Shown piece after piece: positions 1 to 8,604 of a stretch of DNA of 64,000 nucleotides; positions within the stretch are counted from its first letter, which is position 1, and every line of letters starts with the position of its first letter. The position numbers and the translations under genes were made by a program. This DNA comes from Erysipelotrichaceae bacterium (GTDB lineage Bacteria; Bacillota_I; Bacilli_A; Erysipelotrichales; Erysipelotrichaceae). The notes under the pieces were generated by a model. It did no database searches, had not been told where the DNA came from, and saw only the letters and a program-made list of their open reading frames with translations. The stretch spans positions 1 to 64,000 of the forward strand of contig JAIKXJ010000040.1 in NCBI GenBank assembly GCA_024684175.1, in the 5' to 3' direction.

Positions 1-591
1 AACGACTTTTTCCGTGACAACGAGAAGTATGTGAAAGACGGAAAGATCGATCTGCGGCCGTTTTTGAAGGATCTGCCGCAGATTACGGTCAACGGCATCA
101 AGAGAAGATTCCTGAACGGCATCGGATACGGCCTTGACGGCGAGACCTGCAAGGCGGGAGACATCCAGAAACTTCACTCGGACAAGCCGGTTAACTATAC
201 CAACATCGCCATCAAACTCCTGCTGGGCGGTTATGAACTGAAAAAGGCTACGGTTACGGTCGATGGCGAGACCAACAGATACGAGAACGTATGGCTGGCT
301 TCCACGATGAAGGGCAGATTCTACGGCGGAGGTCTGATGGTGGCGCCGGATCAGGACCGTTTCAATGAAGACGGAAGCGTTTCGGTCGTGACTCTGTACA
401 AGAAATCGCGGCTGCTGACCCTAATGCGTTTCCCTTCGTTGAACAAGGGCGAACACGTGCTGAAAAAAGACTGGGTAACCGTCAAGAGAGGACACAGGGT
501 GGAAGTGTCTTTCGATAAACCATGTGCACTGCAGATCGACGGCGACGTGGTAGACAACGTGACATCCTATATCGTTGAAACAGAGGTTTGA
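1..591 (+). CDS. Diacylglycerol kinase-family lipid kinase, 5' end missing
   Basis: The frame is open from base 1, so only the C-terminal part of the protein (about 196 residues) is in the window. The visible part matches the C-terminal domain of the YegS/BmrU/DgkB family, which phosphorylates diacylglycerol or related lipids with ATP at the membrane. Hallmarks are a GIGYGLDGE block, then FYGGGLMVAPDQ, the LYKKSRLLTLMRFPSLNKGEH region, and the terminal LQIDGDV stretch that closes the second beta-sandwich in this family. The nucleotide-binding GGDGT motif would lie upstream and cannot be checked. The GTG at 31 is internal, not a start. The stop is one base before the next ATG, so it is the first visible gene of a four-gene lipid/redox operon. 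Confidence 0.85.
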   Translation, partial: NDFFRDNEKYVKDGKIDLRPFLKDLPQITVNGIKRRFLNGIGYGLDGETCKAGDIQKLHSDKPVNYTNIAIKLLLGGYELKKATVTVDGETNRYENVWLASTMKGRFYGGGLMVAPDQDRFNEDGSVSVVTLYKKSRLLTLMRFPSLNKGEHVLKKDWVTVKRGHRVEVSFDKPCALQIDGDVVDNVTSYIVETEV

Positions 592-592
592 G

Positions 593-2119
593 ATGGAACG
601 CTACGATGTTGTCGTGATCGGTGCCGGTAACGGCGGTCTGGCTGCGGCATGCAAGATCCTGGACGCAGGCAGAAGCTGTCTGGTCTGTGAGAAACACAAT
701 ATTCCGGGAGGCTTTGCAACAAGCTTTGTCAGAGGAAGGTTTGAATTCGAGGCGTCCCTGCATGAGTTCAACGGCATCGGCACACCGGAAGACCCGGGAA
801 GCAGCAGGATCCTGTTTGAAGAACTGGGCGTTGCCGACAAGATAGAATGGATCCACCTGAAGGACGCCTATCATCTGATCAGCGAGAAGGAAGGCTATGA
901 TTTCATCATGCCTTTCGGTGAAGAGGCCTTTATTGAAGCAAACAAAAAGCTTCATCCCGAAGGAGACAGGTACGCAAAGGATTTTCTTGCCCTGGCAAAG
1001 CAGATCAGAGAAGCGATGGCATATCTGAGCGAATCGAAAGGAAGGCCGGATCCGCAGGTGATGATGGAAAAGTATCCGGACTATCTTACCTGCAGCTCCT
1101 ACAGCGTGAACGAAGCCTTTGAAGCGTTGAAATATCCCAAGATCATCGTCGACAATCTGAATACCTACTGGTGTTATCTTGGTGCGGATGGAAACAATCT
1201 GAGTTTCCTGCACTATGCCAACATGATCTATTCCTATTTTGTGAAAGGTGCGGTGATTCCGAAATACCGTTCACATGAACTGTCTCTGGCGTTTGAACAG
1301 CGCATCCATGAACTGGGCGGCGACATCTGGTTCAACAGCGAAGTCACGAAGATCCTGACCGATGAGAAGGGAAGCGTCTGCGGAATCGAATTGAAAGACG
1401 GCAGACAGATCGAAACAAGACACGTCATTGCGGACATCTCTCCGCATGTGGTCTATGGAAAATTGCTGGATGAGGTTCCGGCCAAGGCCAGAAAGCTGAC
1501 CAACTTCCGTAAGCTGGGAGGCAGAGGATATACGGTCTATCTTGGTTTGAACAAGTCGGCGCAGGAGCTGGGGATCCGCGATCACAACTATTTCATTTAT
1601 GACACCTGTGACAACGTGGCTCAATACGAATCGATGAAGAAGATCGGGAACACCGCCGCGCAGGCGACGGTCTGTCTGAACAACGCCGATCCCGACTGTT
1701 CCCCGGAAGACACCTGCATCATGTATATGACGACGCTGTTCATGGATGATGTCTGGAGCGATGTCAGGGAAGAGGATTATTTCAAAGTGAAGAATCGGGT
1801 CGCTGAAAGGATGATCGAACGCTTCGAGAAGGCTACCGGGTCAAGAATCAGAGACGCCATCGAAGAGATCGCAATCGCAACACCCGTTACGTATGCCAGA
1901 TACTGCGGTCAACCTCAGGGTACGGTCTACGGTTATGAATCCCAGTACTACGACGGTCTGATGAACCGCATTCAGATGGTGGAAGAAGACCGCTGCGTCG
2001 AGGGGCTGCGGATCGGTGGCGGATACGGTGAGAGGCTGCTGGGCTATCCTAGCAGCTACAAGTCCGGAGTCAACGAAGCCAAAAGGACACTGGCGGATCT
2101 CGCAAAGGAGGTGGCATGA
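593..2119 (+). CDS. NAD(P)/FAD-dependent oxidoreductase (phytoene desaturase / retinol saturase-like)
   Basis: A 508-residue flavoprotein. The N-terminus carries the dinucleotide-binding motif VVIGAGNGGLAAA (G10, G12, G15) with an acidic residue at the end of beta-2 (E33), followed by a PGG block typical of CrtI/phytoene desaturase and all-trans-retinol 13,14-reductase relatives. The C-terminal segment RIGGGYGERLLGYPSSYKSG is the second FAD contact of this superfamily. I start at ATG 593 because AGAGG lies six bases upstream; a TTG at 575 would overlap the kinase. The family reduces, desaturates or isomerises isoprenoid or other lipid chains. The substrate here is unknown. The neighbouring reductase gene overlaps its stop and may be its electron donor (inference). 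Confidence 0.82.
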   Translation: MERYDVVVIGAGNGGLAAACKILDAGRSCLVCEKHNIPGGFATSFVRGRFEFEASLHEFNGIGTPEDPGSSRILFEELGVADKIEWIHLKDAYHLISEKEGYDFIMPFGEEAFIEANKKLHPEGDRYAKDFLALAKQIREAMAYLSESKGRPDPQVMMEKYPDYLTCSSYSVNEAFEALKYPKIIVDNLNTYWCYLGADGNNLSFLHYANMIYSYFVKGAVIPKYRSHELSLAFEQRIHELGGDIWFNSEVTKILTDEKGSVCGIELKDGRQIETRHVIADISPHVVYGKLLDEVPAKARKLTNFRKLGGRGYTVYLGLNKSAQELGIRDHNYFIYDTCDNVAQYESMKKIGNTAAQATVCLNNADPDCSPEDTCIMYMTTLFMDDVWSDVREEDYFKVKNRVAERMIERFEKATGSRIRDAIEEIAIATPVTYARYCGQPQGTVYGYESQYYDGLMNRIQMVEEDRCVEGLRIGGGYGERLLGYPSSYKSGVNEAKRTLADLAKEVA

Positions 2120-3276
2120 TGCCGTTTTCAAGAAACGGAAATCCGATGGAGGACATCAAAAGAGGAATGGAGATGGTCAGAAAACGCCGGGAGCTGATTG
2201 AAGCTTCTTCGGAGGAACCGATCGTCTACGATTCGGGAGTGAACCGCCTGGCCAGAAGCCTTCATTCGGGAATCATGAAAGCCTCGGTACTGGAAAAGGA
2301 ACTGATCGCTCCTGATCACATGAAGATTACGCTGGTCTCAAAAAGAGAAGACGGAAGGTTTCCGTATTTCCGGGCAGGTCAATATGTGACCCTGGCATCC
2401 GTGATCAACGGATCGTATCTAAGCAGACCGTATTCGATCGTCTCTTCACCGAAACAGGCGCTCGAGGGCATACTTCAGGTCATCGTTCAGAAAAAAGGTT
2501 TCTTTTCGAAACATCTTATCGAAGACCTTTCGGTCGGGGACGAGATCGATGTACTGGAACCTCACGGCGATTTTGTCTTTGATGATTTGCGTGATGGGAA
2601 AAAGATCCTCTGCATTGCCGGAGGAAGCGGAGTCACGCCTTTCCTTTCAATGATGAAAGCGATTCAAGAGAAGAGCGAAGATTTCCGAATGGTACTGCTG
2701 TATGGCGTGAGAACAAAGAAGCAGCTGCTGCTCGATCCAAAGGATTATGATGACGAAAAGATCAGGATCGAAGTAATCCTCTCGGATGAGGAATGTGAGG
2801 GTTACCGTCACGGGCTGATCGATGAAGATCTCCTGAAGCAGTATTCCGACTGCGATTCCGTCTTCATGTGCGGTCCGGATGCCATGTACGAATATGTAGA
2901 AGAGAAACTGAAAAACCTGAATCTGAATCGGATGAAGGTCAGGAGGGAAAGAAACTCGATCGGTGATCGTGCAGTCGACAGGATCGTGAAATACAGGCTG
3001 ACCGTACACATCCGCGATGCGGTCTATGAGATCGATGCATACAATAACGAAACTATCCTCACAGCCATTGAACGGTCCAATATCAGGATGATTGCCCGCT
3101 GCCGGAACGGCGTATGCGGATACTGTCACAGCAGGCTGATCAGAGGCAAGTATTATCTGGATCCGGAAAACGATTTCCGAAGGGCTGCAGATAAGAAATT
3201 CGGCTATATCCATCTCTGCTGCACATATCCGGAATCGGATATGGAAATAGATGTACCTGTAAGTGAGGCGAAATAA
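2116..3276 (+). CDS. Ferredoxin-NAD(P)H reductase-type flavoprotein with C-terminal 2Fe-2S domain
   Basis: A 386-residue electron-transfer protein. A poorly conserved N-terminal extension of about 50 residues precedes an FNR-type FAD-binding barrel (motif SRPYSIVSSP) and an NAD(P)-binding domain (IAGGSGVTPFLSMM, later FMCGPDAMYEYVE). The last 90 residues are a plant-type 2Fe-2S ferredoxin domain with the spacing CRNGVCGYCHS and a final Cys near LCCTYP. The architecture is like Hmp- or phenol-hydroxylase-type reductases, moving electrons from NAD(P)H through FAD to an iron-sulfur cluster. The start overlaps the upstream stop (ATGA), so the two are translationally coupled. It probably feeds the upstream FAD oxidoreductase (inference). 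Confidence 0.85.
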   Translation: MMPFSRNGNPMEDIKRGMEMVRKRRELIEASSEEPIVYDSGVNRLARSLHSGIMKASVLEKELIAPDHMKITLVSKREDGRFPYFRAGQYVTLASVINGSYLSRPYSIVSSPKQALEGILQVIVQKKGFFSKHLIEDLSVGDEIDVLEPHGDFVFDDLRDGKKILCIAGGSGVTPFLSMMKAIQEKSEDFRMVLLYGVRTKKQLLLDPKDYDDEKIRIEVILSDEECEGYRHGLIDEDLLKQYSDCDSVFMCGPDAMYEYVEEKLKNLNLNRMKVRRERNSIGDRAVDRIVKYRLTVHIRDAVYEIDAYNNETILTAIERSNIRMIARCRNGVCGYCHSRLIRGKYYLDPENDFRRAADKKFGYIHLCCTYPESDMEIDVPVSEAK

Positions 3277-3278
3277 TC

Positions 3279-3938
3279 ATGACACTGTTTGTTGCTGTAT
3301 ATCTGATCGCGCTGTTCTGTTACTTCTTTACCAGAGTCTCAAAAAACATCATGCATCGCGCCATAAACAAATACATCATGGCGACGATGTATCTGGTCCT
3401 GGCAATTGTGACTTTCTTCAGAAAATATGAATTTGTTTCCTATCAGGCCCTGTATATGGTGGCTTTGCTGTTTGCCTATTTTGGAGACCTCTTTCTGGTG
3501 TTCGACTTTGGCAGGGGCGGAGATTTCTTCCTGGCGGGAAATATCTGCTTTATCGTCTATGAACAGATCGTCATGATCGATCACGGACTGTCGTTCAAGG
3601 ATTTCTGGTGGGTGTTTCTGACGGTCGCAGTGATCCTCGGCACGTTCATCATCGCCTGTACCAGGTACCCGGAAAAGATCAAAATGGGAAAGATGCGATG
3701 GCCGATGACCTGGTATCTTTCCACGATCCTGACTCACGGGATCACGGGACTGGCTCTGATCATTCTTCTGCCCGGCACAAATTTCGTGACACTGGGCATG
3801 GGTTCTTTCCTGTTCATGATCTCCGACATGATTCTGACGGCCTACCGTTTCATCTTTAACGACAACAAATGGCTGATTCGGGCCAACAGCCTGACGTATT
3901 TCGTGGGTCTGCTGCTGATTGTGCTGTCCATGGTATAA
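3279..3938 (+). CDS. YhhN/TMEM86-family membrane protein (lysoplasmalogenase-like)
   Basis: A 219-residue protein with about eight membrane spans. The two family signatures are present: an acidic motif FGDLFLVFDF in an early helix and GSFLFMISDMILTA in a late helix; both aspartates are thought to be catalytic in TMEM86 lysoplasmalogenases, which cleave the vinyl-ether bond of lysoplasmalogens. It starts three bases after the upstream stop, behind GAGGCG, so it is the last gene of the lipid/redox operon. A role in ether-lipid or lysolipid turnover is inferred from family and context; bacterial YhhN substrates are not settled. Confidence 0.8.
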   Translation: MTLFVAVYLIALFCYFFTRVSKNIMHRAINKYIMATMYLVLAIVTFFRKYEFVSYQALYMVALLFAYFGDLFLVFDFGRGGDFFLAGNICFIVYEQIVMIDHGLSFKDFWWVFLTVAVILGTFIIACTRYPEKIKMGKMRWPMTWYLSTILTHGITGLALIILLPGTNFVTLGMGSFLFMISDMILTAYRFIFNDNKWLIRANSLTYFVGLLLIVLSMV

Positions 3939-4266
3939 GAAACGGTACATAGATGAAGCAGACCTCGGGTTTGTCTGTGAAGTATGCCGATAACAATCGT
4001 CCCTTGATGTGTTTTGCTTCGTAAAAGAGGAAAAAAATAAGTCGGTACAATCGAGTGGGAATAAAGGGTATTTAGCGAGGTAAAATATAGTAATAAATAC
4101 AAAATTATCCCCTTAACTTGTGAGTTAAAGACAACTTAGACGAGACTGCAGGAAGCAGATCAAAACATAAAAAGATTTGAGGATGAAAACGTTGAAAGAA
4201 ACTATTCGACATAAGAAACGGATCGGAAGCACGAGCCGTTTCCGGCTGCCGGAAAAGGAGTGAGCG
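3939..4266. other. Intergenic region with two short hairpins and a possible 26-codon ORF
   Basis: About 330 bases without a convincing gene. It holds a perfect inverted repeat TTAACT-tgtg-AGTTAA (4113-4128) and a GC-rich hairpin AGCCG-tttc-CGGCT (4234-4247) just upstream of a good Shine-Dalgarno (4254-4260). A basic 26-codon ORF (4183-4263) begins with ATG directly after GAGG and ends three bases before the next start; it could be a leader peptide but nothing else supports it. No tRNA or known riboswitch fold was recognised. Confidence 0.4.
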
Positions 4267-4437
4267 ATGGATATCGAGATCCTGGTGCCGCTGATCAGGA
4301 CACTGATCATAGGACCTGCGGGCACGGTGATCTCCTGTTTCCTTCAGACGTTCTATGTCTCGTTCCTGTTTCCGCTGATGATGAAACGTTTGGAAAACAA
4401 GAAAGTCAAAACAAATAAAAAAATGTCTGCTGCATGA
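4267..4437 (+). CDS. Small hydrophobic membrane peptide, 56 residues, unknown function
   Basis: A short ORF missed by length cut-offs but with a strong ribosome binding site (AAAAGGAG, six bases before ATG 4267). The peptide begins MDIEILVPLIRTLIIGP, continues hydrophobic through SCFLQTFYVSFLFPLMM, and ends in a lysine-rich tail, so it would lie in the membrane with a cytosolic basic C-terminus. The last codons lie inside the stem of a terminator. The shape is like small holin-like or type I toxin peptides, but no family is recognised and no antisense RNA is evident. Coding status is plausible, not proven. Confidence 0.45.
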   Translation: MDIEILVPLIRTLIIGPAGTVISCFLQTFYVSFLFPLMMKRLENKKVKTNKKMSAA

Positions 4438-4454
4438 TCGCACAGACATTTTTT
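4418..4454. terminator. Bidirectional terminator
   Basis: A 12-bp perfect stem AAAAAATGTCTG / CAGACATTTTTT with a 13-base loop. It has a T-run on both strands and separates the small membrane peptide from the convergent lipoprotein gene. Confidence 0.85.
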
Positions 4455-4463
4455 CAATTGGTC

Positions 4464-5048
4464 TTACTGTTTTTTCTTCGGATCGACGTAAGTGCCGTGC
4501 TGGACTTCCCAGATGCTGATCATATCATCGATGATCTGTTCCGCACTGACAAACTGTAAGAATGCGTGGTCGCCGTCCTGGAAGTAGATATCGAAACCGT
4601 CTTCGTATTCCTCTTCGCCGATGGAGTACGGCAGGGAAGAATCGCCTTCGACATCGTAGATGATCATGTGATCGTCTTCCTCTTCGATCTCACCGAATTC
4701 GTAAAGAAGAAGTTCACCGGATTCACCGTCGACGATCATGACGGCAGCCAGAGACGATTCTTCATCGCTGTTGTATGCGAAGTAGATCTCGCTGCCCATA
4801 TCGCTCGTGCCTTCGGCACCGGTATCAAAGAGTTCCGCCCAGTCTTTTCTTAAGCCGGTCGGATCATCTTCGGACGTCTCGGTCGTCGTCGATGTGCTGA
4901 CACCGTTTTCGATCTTGGTCTCGGTGGTCGTCGTTTTGCCGTCTGCCGTCACACTGGTCGAGAAGGATGCGGATGAAGATGTCGTGACCGTGCAGGCGCA
5001 CAGGCACAGCATCAGGAATACTGTAAATACGATAATGATCTTTTTCAT
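4464..5048 (-). CDS. Lipoprotein of unknown function, Ser/Thr- and acidic-rich
   Basis: A 194-residue exported protein. The signal sequence MKKIIIVFTVFLMLCLCAC ends in a lipobox-like LCAC, so it should be lipid-anchored on the outer face of the membrane. A Ser/Thr-rich linker (about residues 20-60) leads into an acidic globular domain with repeated short beta-like segments (AAVMIVDGESGELLLYEFGE). No family is recognised. Its promoter is well formed: a TATAAT lies about 45 bases upstream of the start on the minus strand and a GGAG sits before the ATG. It ends against the shared terminator at 4418-4454. Confidence 0.75.
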   Translation of the reverse strand: MKKIIIVFTVFLMLCLCACTVTTSSSASFSTSVTADGKTTTTETKIENGVSTSTTTETSEDDPTGLRKDWAELFDTGAEGTSDMGSEIYFAYNSDEESSLAAVMIVDGESGELLLYEFGEIEEEDDHMIIYDVEGDSSLPYSIGEEEYEDGFDIYFQDGDHAFLQFVSAEQIIDDMISIWEVQHGTYVDPKKKQ

Positions 5049-5169
5049 AAACTTAAACTCCGTTTCTCTTCAGTTAGCTCTGCGCTGATTATAACACGGG
5101 AAAAAGGTCTTTCTTCAGGAAAATCGTTTTTCCGTTACTGAAGAATAAACGCTAATATAAAATGGAGAT

Positions 5170-7803
5170 ATGAAGAAGATACTGTATAAGACAATGGTCA
5201 TCGTTTTATGTCTGTTCATAATGCCGCTGATGAGTCCTTCCGTCTTTGCGGAAGAGGAGAGCGGCGTTTTTGAAACGGAACAAAGAAGCGACGAGTATCC
5301 GGCCGAAACGATCCGTTCCGCGTTCTATGTGCTGACCGTGAAAGAGGACCGTTCTCTGGAAGTTCCTTTTGACCGGGACTGGTTCAAAGAGGATGCCCGG
5401 AACTATTCCAATGATCTGGCAAAGGCCTCTCTGGGTCTGGCGACGGCCGCTTTCCGTCCGAAGATCGGAAAGGACGGCATCGATACGCCGACCGATATCA
5501 ATCTGTCCGAGTTTCTGAAAGAGGCGCATTTCGAAGATCTGCGCAGCGATGACTACGACAAGAATCCCAGCATCTACACCGTTTCGACCGTCATGGGCCA
5601 CCAGCGGATCGGACAGGGAGAAGACAGTTTCGAACTGATCGCCGTCGGCGTCTGCGGACAGGGTTATCTTGATGAGTGGGAGTCCAACTTCTCCATCGGT
5701 ACCGGCGAGGTCCACGAAGGCTTCGACCGCTCGGCCGGACTGGTCTATGACCGTATCTTCGGCTACATCGCCAGCCATGACTTGAAGGGTCCTCTGAAGA
5801 TCTGGATGTCCGGATTCTCAAGGGCTGCCGCGGTCTCCAACATCACGGCCGCAAGGCTGAGTGAATCGCCTGTCTTTTCGCAGGAGAGCGTCTTTGCCTA
5901 TACGTTTGCGACGCCGCGTACCGTGAGAGATGAAGACGCGGGCAGGTATCAGAACATCTTCAACATCGTCGGCAAGACCGATCCGGTCCCGAACGTTCCG
6001 TTCGCCGACTGGGGCTTCCGCCGCTACGGCAGATCGCTGTATCTGCCGGCACCGGAGACCGACTCCGATTATTATGAGAAACGGAAGAAAGCCAACGAAG
6101 TCTATAAGAAACTGACCGGCATCGATTACTGGTACAACCTCGAATCCGATTATGCGCTCAAGACCATCCTGGCCTACTGTCTGGAATTAAGTCCGACCGT
6201 CGAAGTTTATGCCGCAACGCTGCAGGACAAGCTCATCGGCATGTGGGCGGACCGTTCACCGGTCAACATCACCAAAAACATGCTGGAACTGGCCAATGAT
6301 CCGATATTGATCAATGACGAGAACCGTTTTCAGGCCAACCATCTTCTGGATTACATCTCGGGTTTTGCGATGGCCTATATCAACGACAGCAGTATCTTCC
6401 GCAGCTGGAACCCGACGGCGTCCCTGGGCGCCAACATGTTACAGGCACACACGCCGGAACTCTATGTTTCCTGGGTCTTCTCGATACAGAAGGATGAAGA
6501 GTTTTTCGACGAAGACAACGATTATTCGGAGCTCTACATCAACAGCACGGATACCGTCTCTTTGATCAGAGACGGCAAGGTCATTGAGACCTTTGAAGCG
6601 CCGTTCGGACCGGATGCCACACAGCAGGAAATAGCGAGAGCCGAACGGCAGGCGAAGACACCGGAAGGAAACGTCTATCTGCGCTATGTGGAACATTCGC
6701 TCATGTGTGTCCTGCCCCGCGACAGCGAGTATAGTATCCGCGTGCCGGCGTCCAACGGTGACAACTATTTCAGTGTCCTGCAGCTGGATTACAACGTAGA
6801 GAGCCAGGTGCCGACAAAAACGGTCTGGTATGATTATACGATCGACGAGGGTGACGCGATGACGGTCGTCCTGGATCCGGCCGGAGAGACGAAATTCGTC
6901 ACCGACAAGCCTTTGGTCAAGGAAAAGCTCAACTATAGAGATGATCTGCAATTCGATGTCTCGCTCATCGTTTCCATGACCAGGACAGAGAATCTTTTCT
7001 CTCTGCCGTGGCGAACCGCCGCGATCGGCGTGATCTCGGTCACGATGTTCGTCTTCACGCTGCTTCTGTTCCTGCTGACGTACCTCGTCAGTAAGACCCG
7101 CTACTCCCGACAGCGGAAGAAAGGACACCTGTCGAAAGACAGCACCTACAGCGTCTTACCGATCGCAAGTGCGTATACCGTCTTCTTCGTCTTTATCATC
7201 AAGGAGTTCTTCAATGCCTTGCATCCGGAAGACAAGGGACCGACGCTCCTGTTCAAGCTTGCCGTTGCGGCGGTCGCGCTGTTAAGCGCTTATGTCGGTT
7301 ATCACAGAAGAAAGCAGAAACTGTTCCGCCGCCTGTTCAATGCGTTGATCATCCTGACCTTTGCCGATGTCATCATGACGCTCGACATGCTGCTGGGCGG
7401 GATCTTGCATATCGCGGCTTACATCTATCTGACGTACAGCTATTGGTCGGAAGAAAAACCGGACCGGAAGCAGATCGTCGCCTGGGCGATCCTGTCTTTG
7501 TTCGGGATCGTCGCCGTGCTGCTGGTCGAAGGACGCTTCGGTGTCATGCGCTTTCTGGCAGCCGCCTATCTTGTGGTGGCTTCCGCCATGGTGTGCAGCT
7601 GTTTCTCGCTGCCGCGGCGCGTCTTCACCGGTTCTCTGCTGTTGTTCGCCGGAGGCATCCTGCTGATGAACAACGAAGTCAAAGGAACGACTTTCTTATC
7701 CCACATCCTGTCGCTGGGCACTTACTATGCGGCCGTCCTTGTCCTGGCTTGTTCGGGTATCCGGATATCGCGGCACAGGAAAGAAGAGGAGACCGTATCA
7801 TAA
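5170..7803 (+). CDS. Secreted class 3 lipase-like protein with C-terminal multi-pass membrane domain
   Basis: An 877-residue protein. A signal peptide ends near residue 27 (SVFA). The extracytoplasmic domain contains MSGFSRAAAVSN with the presumed nucleophile Ser217, the GxSRG-like elbow of class 3 lipase-type alpha/beta hydrolases, followed by FATPRTV and a TDPVPNVPF segment where the acid of the triad would lie. From about residue 615 the rest is membrane, with eight or nine hydrophobic spans. That part resembles the YhhN/TMEM86 fold (FADVIMTLDM; GSLLLFAGGILLMNN; final TYYAAVLVLACSG), but the second acidic residue is replaced by Gly. The lipase call is moderate and the membrane-domain call is tentative. 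It has a short leader: TAATATAAA lies about 10 bases before the start. Confidence 0.7.
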   Translation: MKKILYKTMVIVLCLFIMPLMSPSVFAEEESGVFETEQRSDEYPAETIRSAFYVLTVKEDRSLEVPFDRDWFKEDARNYSNDLAKASLGLATAAFRPKIGKDGIDTPTDINLSEFLKEAHFEDLRSDDYDKNPSIYTVSTVMGHQRIGQGEDSFELIAVGVCGQGYLDEWESNFSIGTGEVHEGFDRSAGLVYDRIFGYIASHDLKGPLKIWMSGFSRAAAVSNITAARLSESPVFSQESVFAYTFATPRTVRDEDAGRYQNIFNIVGKTDPVPNVPFADWGFRRYGRSLYLPAPETDSDYYEKRKKANEVYKKLTGIDYWYNLESDYALKTILAYCLELSPTVEVYAATLQDKLIGMWADRSPVNITKNMLELANDPILINDENRFQANHLLDYISGFAMAYINDSSIFRSWNPTASLGANMLQAHTPELYVSWVFSIQKDEEFFDEDNDYSELYINSTDTVSLIRDGKVIETFEAPFGPDATQQEIARAERQAKTPEGNVYLRYVEHSLMCVLPRDSEYSIRVPASNGDNYFSVLQLDYNVESQVPTKTVWYDYTIDEGDAMTVVLDPAGETKFVTDKPLVKEKLNYRDDLQFDVSLIVSMTRTENLFSLPWRTAAIGVISVTMFVFTLLLFLLTYLVSKTRYSRQRKKGHLSKDSTYSVLPIASAYTVFFVFIIKEFFNALHPEDKGPTLLFKLAVAAVALLSAYVGYHRRKQKLFRRLFNALIILTFADVIMTLDMLLGGILHIAAYIYLTYSYWSEEKPDRKQIVAWAILSLFGIVAVLLVEGRFGVMRFLAAAYLVVASAMVCSCFSLPRRVFTGSLLLFAGGILLMNNEVKGTTFLSHILSLGTYYAAVLVLACSGIRISRHRKEEETVS

Positions 7804-7811
7804 ACAAACAC

Positions 7812-7835
7812 AAAGCCTTCGTTGAAGGCTTTTCA
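7812..7835. terminator. Bidirectional terminator
   Basis: Stem AAAGCCTTC / GAAGGCTTT with a three-base loop and T/A tracts on either side, between the lipase-like gene and the convergent ABC ATPase gene. Confidence 0.85.
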
Positions 7836-7836
7836 T

Positions 7837-8604
7837 TTATGTTTTGTGATCGATGTAGAGTTTTCCTTCGCGGAGGAAGGCTTTGACCTTGTTTTGATAA
7901 AGAGCTTCGATATCTTCGATCAGTAGGCCGGTCTCTTCCTTTTTCACGATGTCGCGGAGCGTTCCGTCCTGAAAGAAGAGGAAGCTGTCGGCATATTCGT
8001 AGGCCAGGCAGGGATCGTGGACGGAGAGGATCAGCCTGCGGCCTTCCGTTTGGATCTGCCTGCTGAGGAAGGTCAAAAGGTCATGCTGGCGGAGAAGGTC
8101 GAGGGAGGACACCGGTTCATCCATGACGAGGATCCTGCTGTCCTGGAAGATCGCCCGGGCAAGGTAGATGAGCCTGCGCTGGCCGGAAGACAGGGAAGAA
8201 AGATCCTTATGGAAGAGCTCTTCGCTTTCCATCCGTTTCAGCAAGAGAAGAGCTTCTTTTTTATCGGTCTCACGCGGTCCGGAAAAGAACGGCCGTTGAT
8301 TGATCCTGGCCATGCACAGGAAATCGGCGACCGACATCTTCAGAGAATCATCGGTCTGCTGCGGCACGTAGGAGAACAAGAAAGAACGTTTCCGTTCATC
8401 AAGTTCACGGACATCGATCCCGTCAGCCAGGATCTTTCCTTTGTCCGGTCTCAGAAGTCCCAGCAGCAATTTTATGAGCGTCGTCTTTCCTTCGCCGTTG
8501 AGTCCCAAAACGGCAGCGATTGAAAAGTCCTTTAAGACAAAGGAAAGATCTTCAAAGACTGTTTGGTCCGGATAGGAAAATGTGACATGTTGAAATTGGA
8601 TCAT
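7837..8604 (-). CDS. ABC importer ATPase, FecE/BtuD type (possible molybdate/tungstate importer)
   Basis: A 255-residue cytosolic ATPase that would power the neighbouring FecCD-type permease. Walker A is GLNGEGKTT (residues 34-42; Glu replaces the common Ala/Ser), the Q-loop is Q82, the signature is LSSGQ (138-142) and Walker B is RILVMDEP (157-164). Its ATG overlaps the permease stop (ATGA), and it is the last gene of the minus-strand operon that begins at 10599. Sequence class alone suggests siderophore, haem or cobalamin import. The divergent molybdoenzyme block argues for molybdate or tungstate, as in MolBCA (inference). Confidence 0.85.
   Translation of the reverse strand: MIQFQHVTFSYPDQTVFEDLSFVLKDFSIAAVLGLNGEGKTTLIKLLLGLLRPDKGKILADGIDVRELDERKRSFLFSYVPQQTDDSLKMSVADFLCMARINQRPFFSGPRETDKKEALLLLKRMESEELFHKDLSSLSSGQRRLIYLARAIFQDSRILVMDEPVSSLDLLRQHDLLTFLSRQIQTEGRRLILSVHDPCLAYEYADSFLFFQDGTLRDIVKKEETGLLIEDIEALYQNKVKAFLREGKLYIDHKT

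Noticed and set aside
575..592. TTG start for the FAD oxidoreductase
   Set aside because: ATG 593 has AGAGG at proper spacing and gives the family-typical N-terminus.
3939..4266. tRNA or riboswitch in the gap after YhhN
   Set aside because: The hairpins are too short and no cloverleaf or known aptamer pattern was found.
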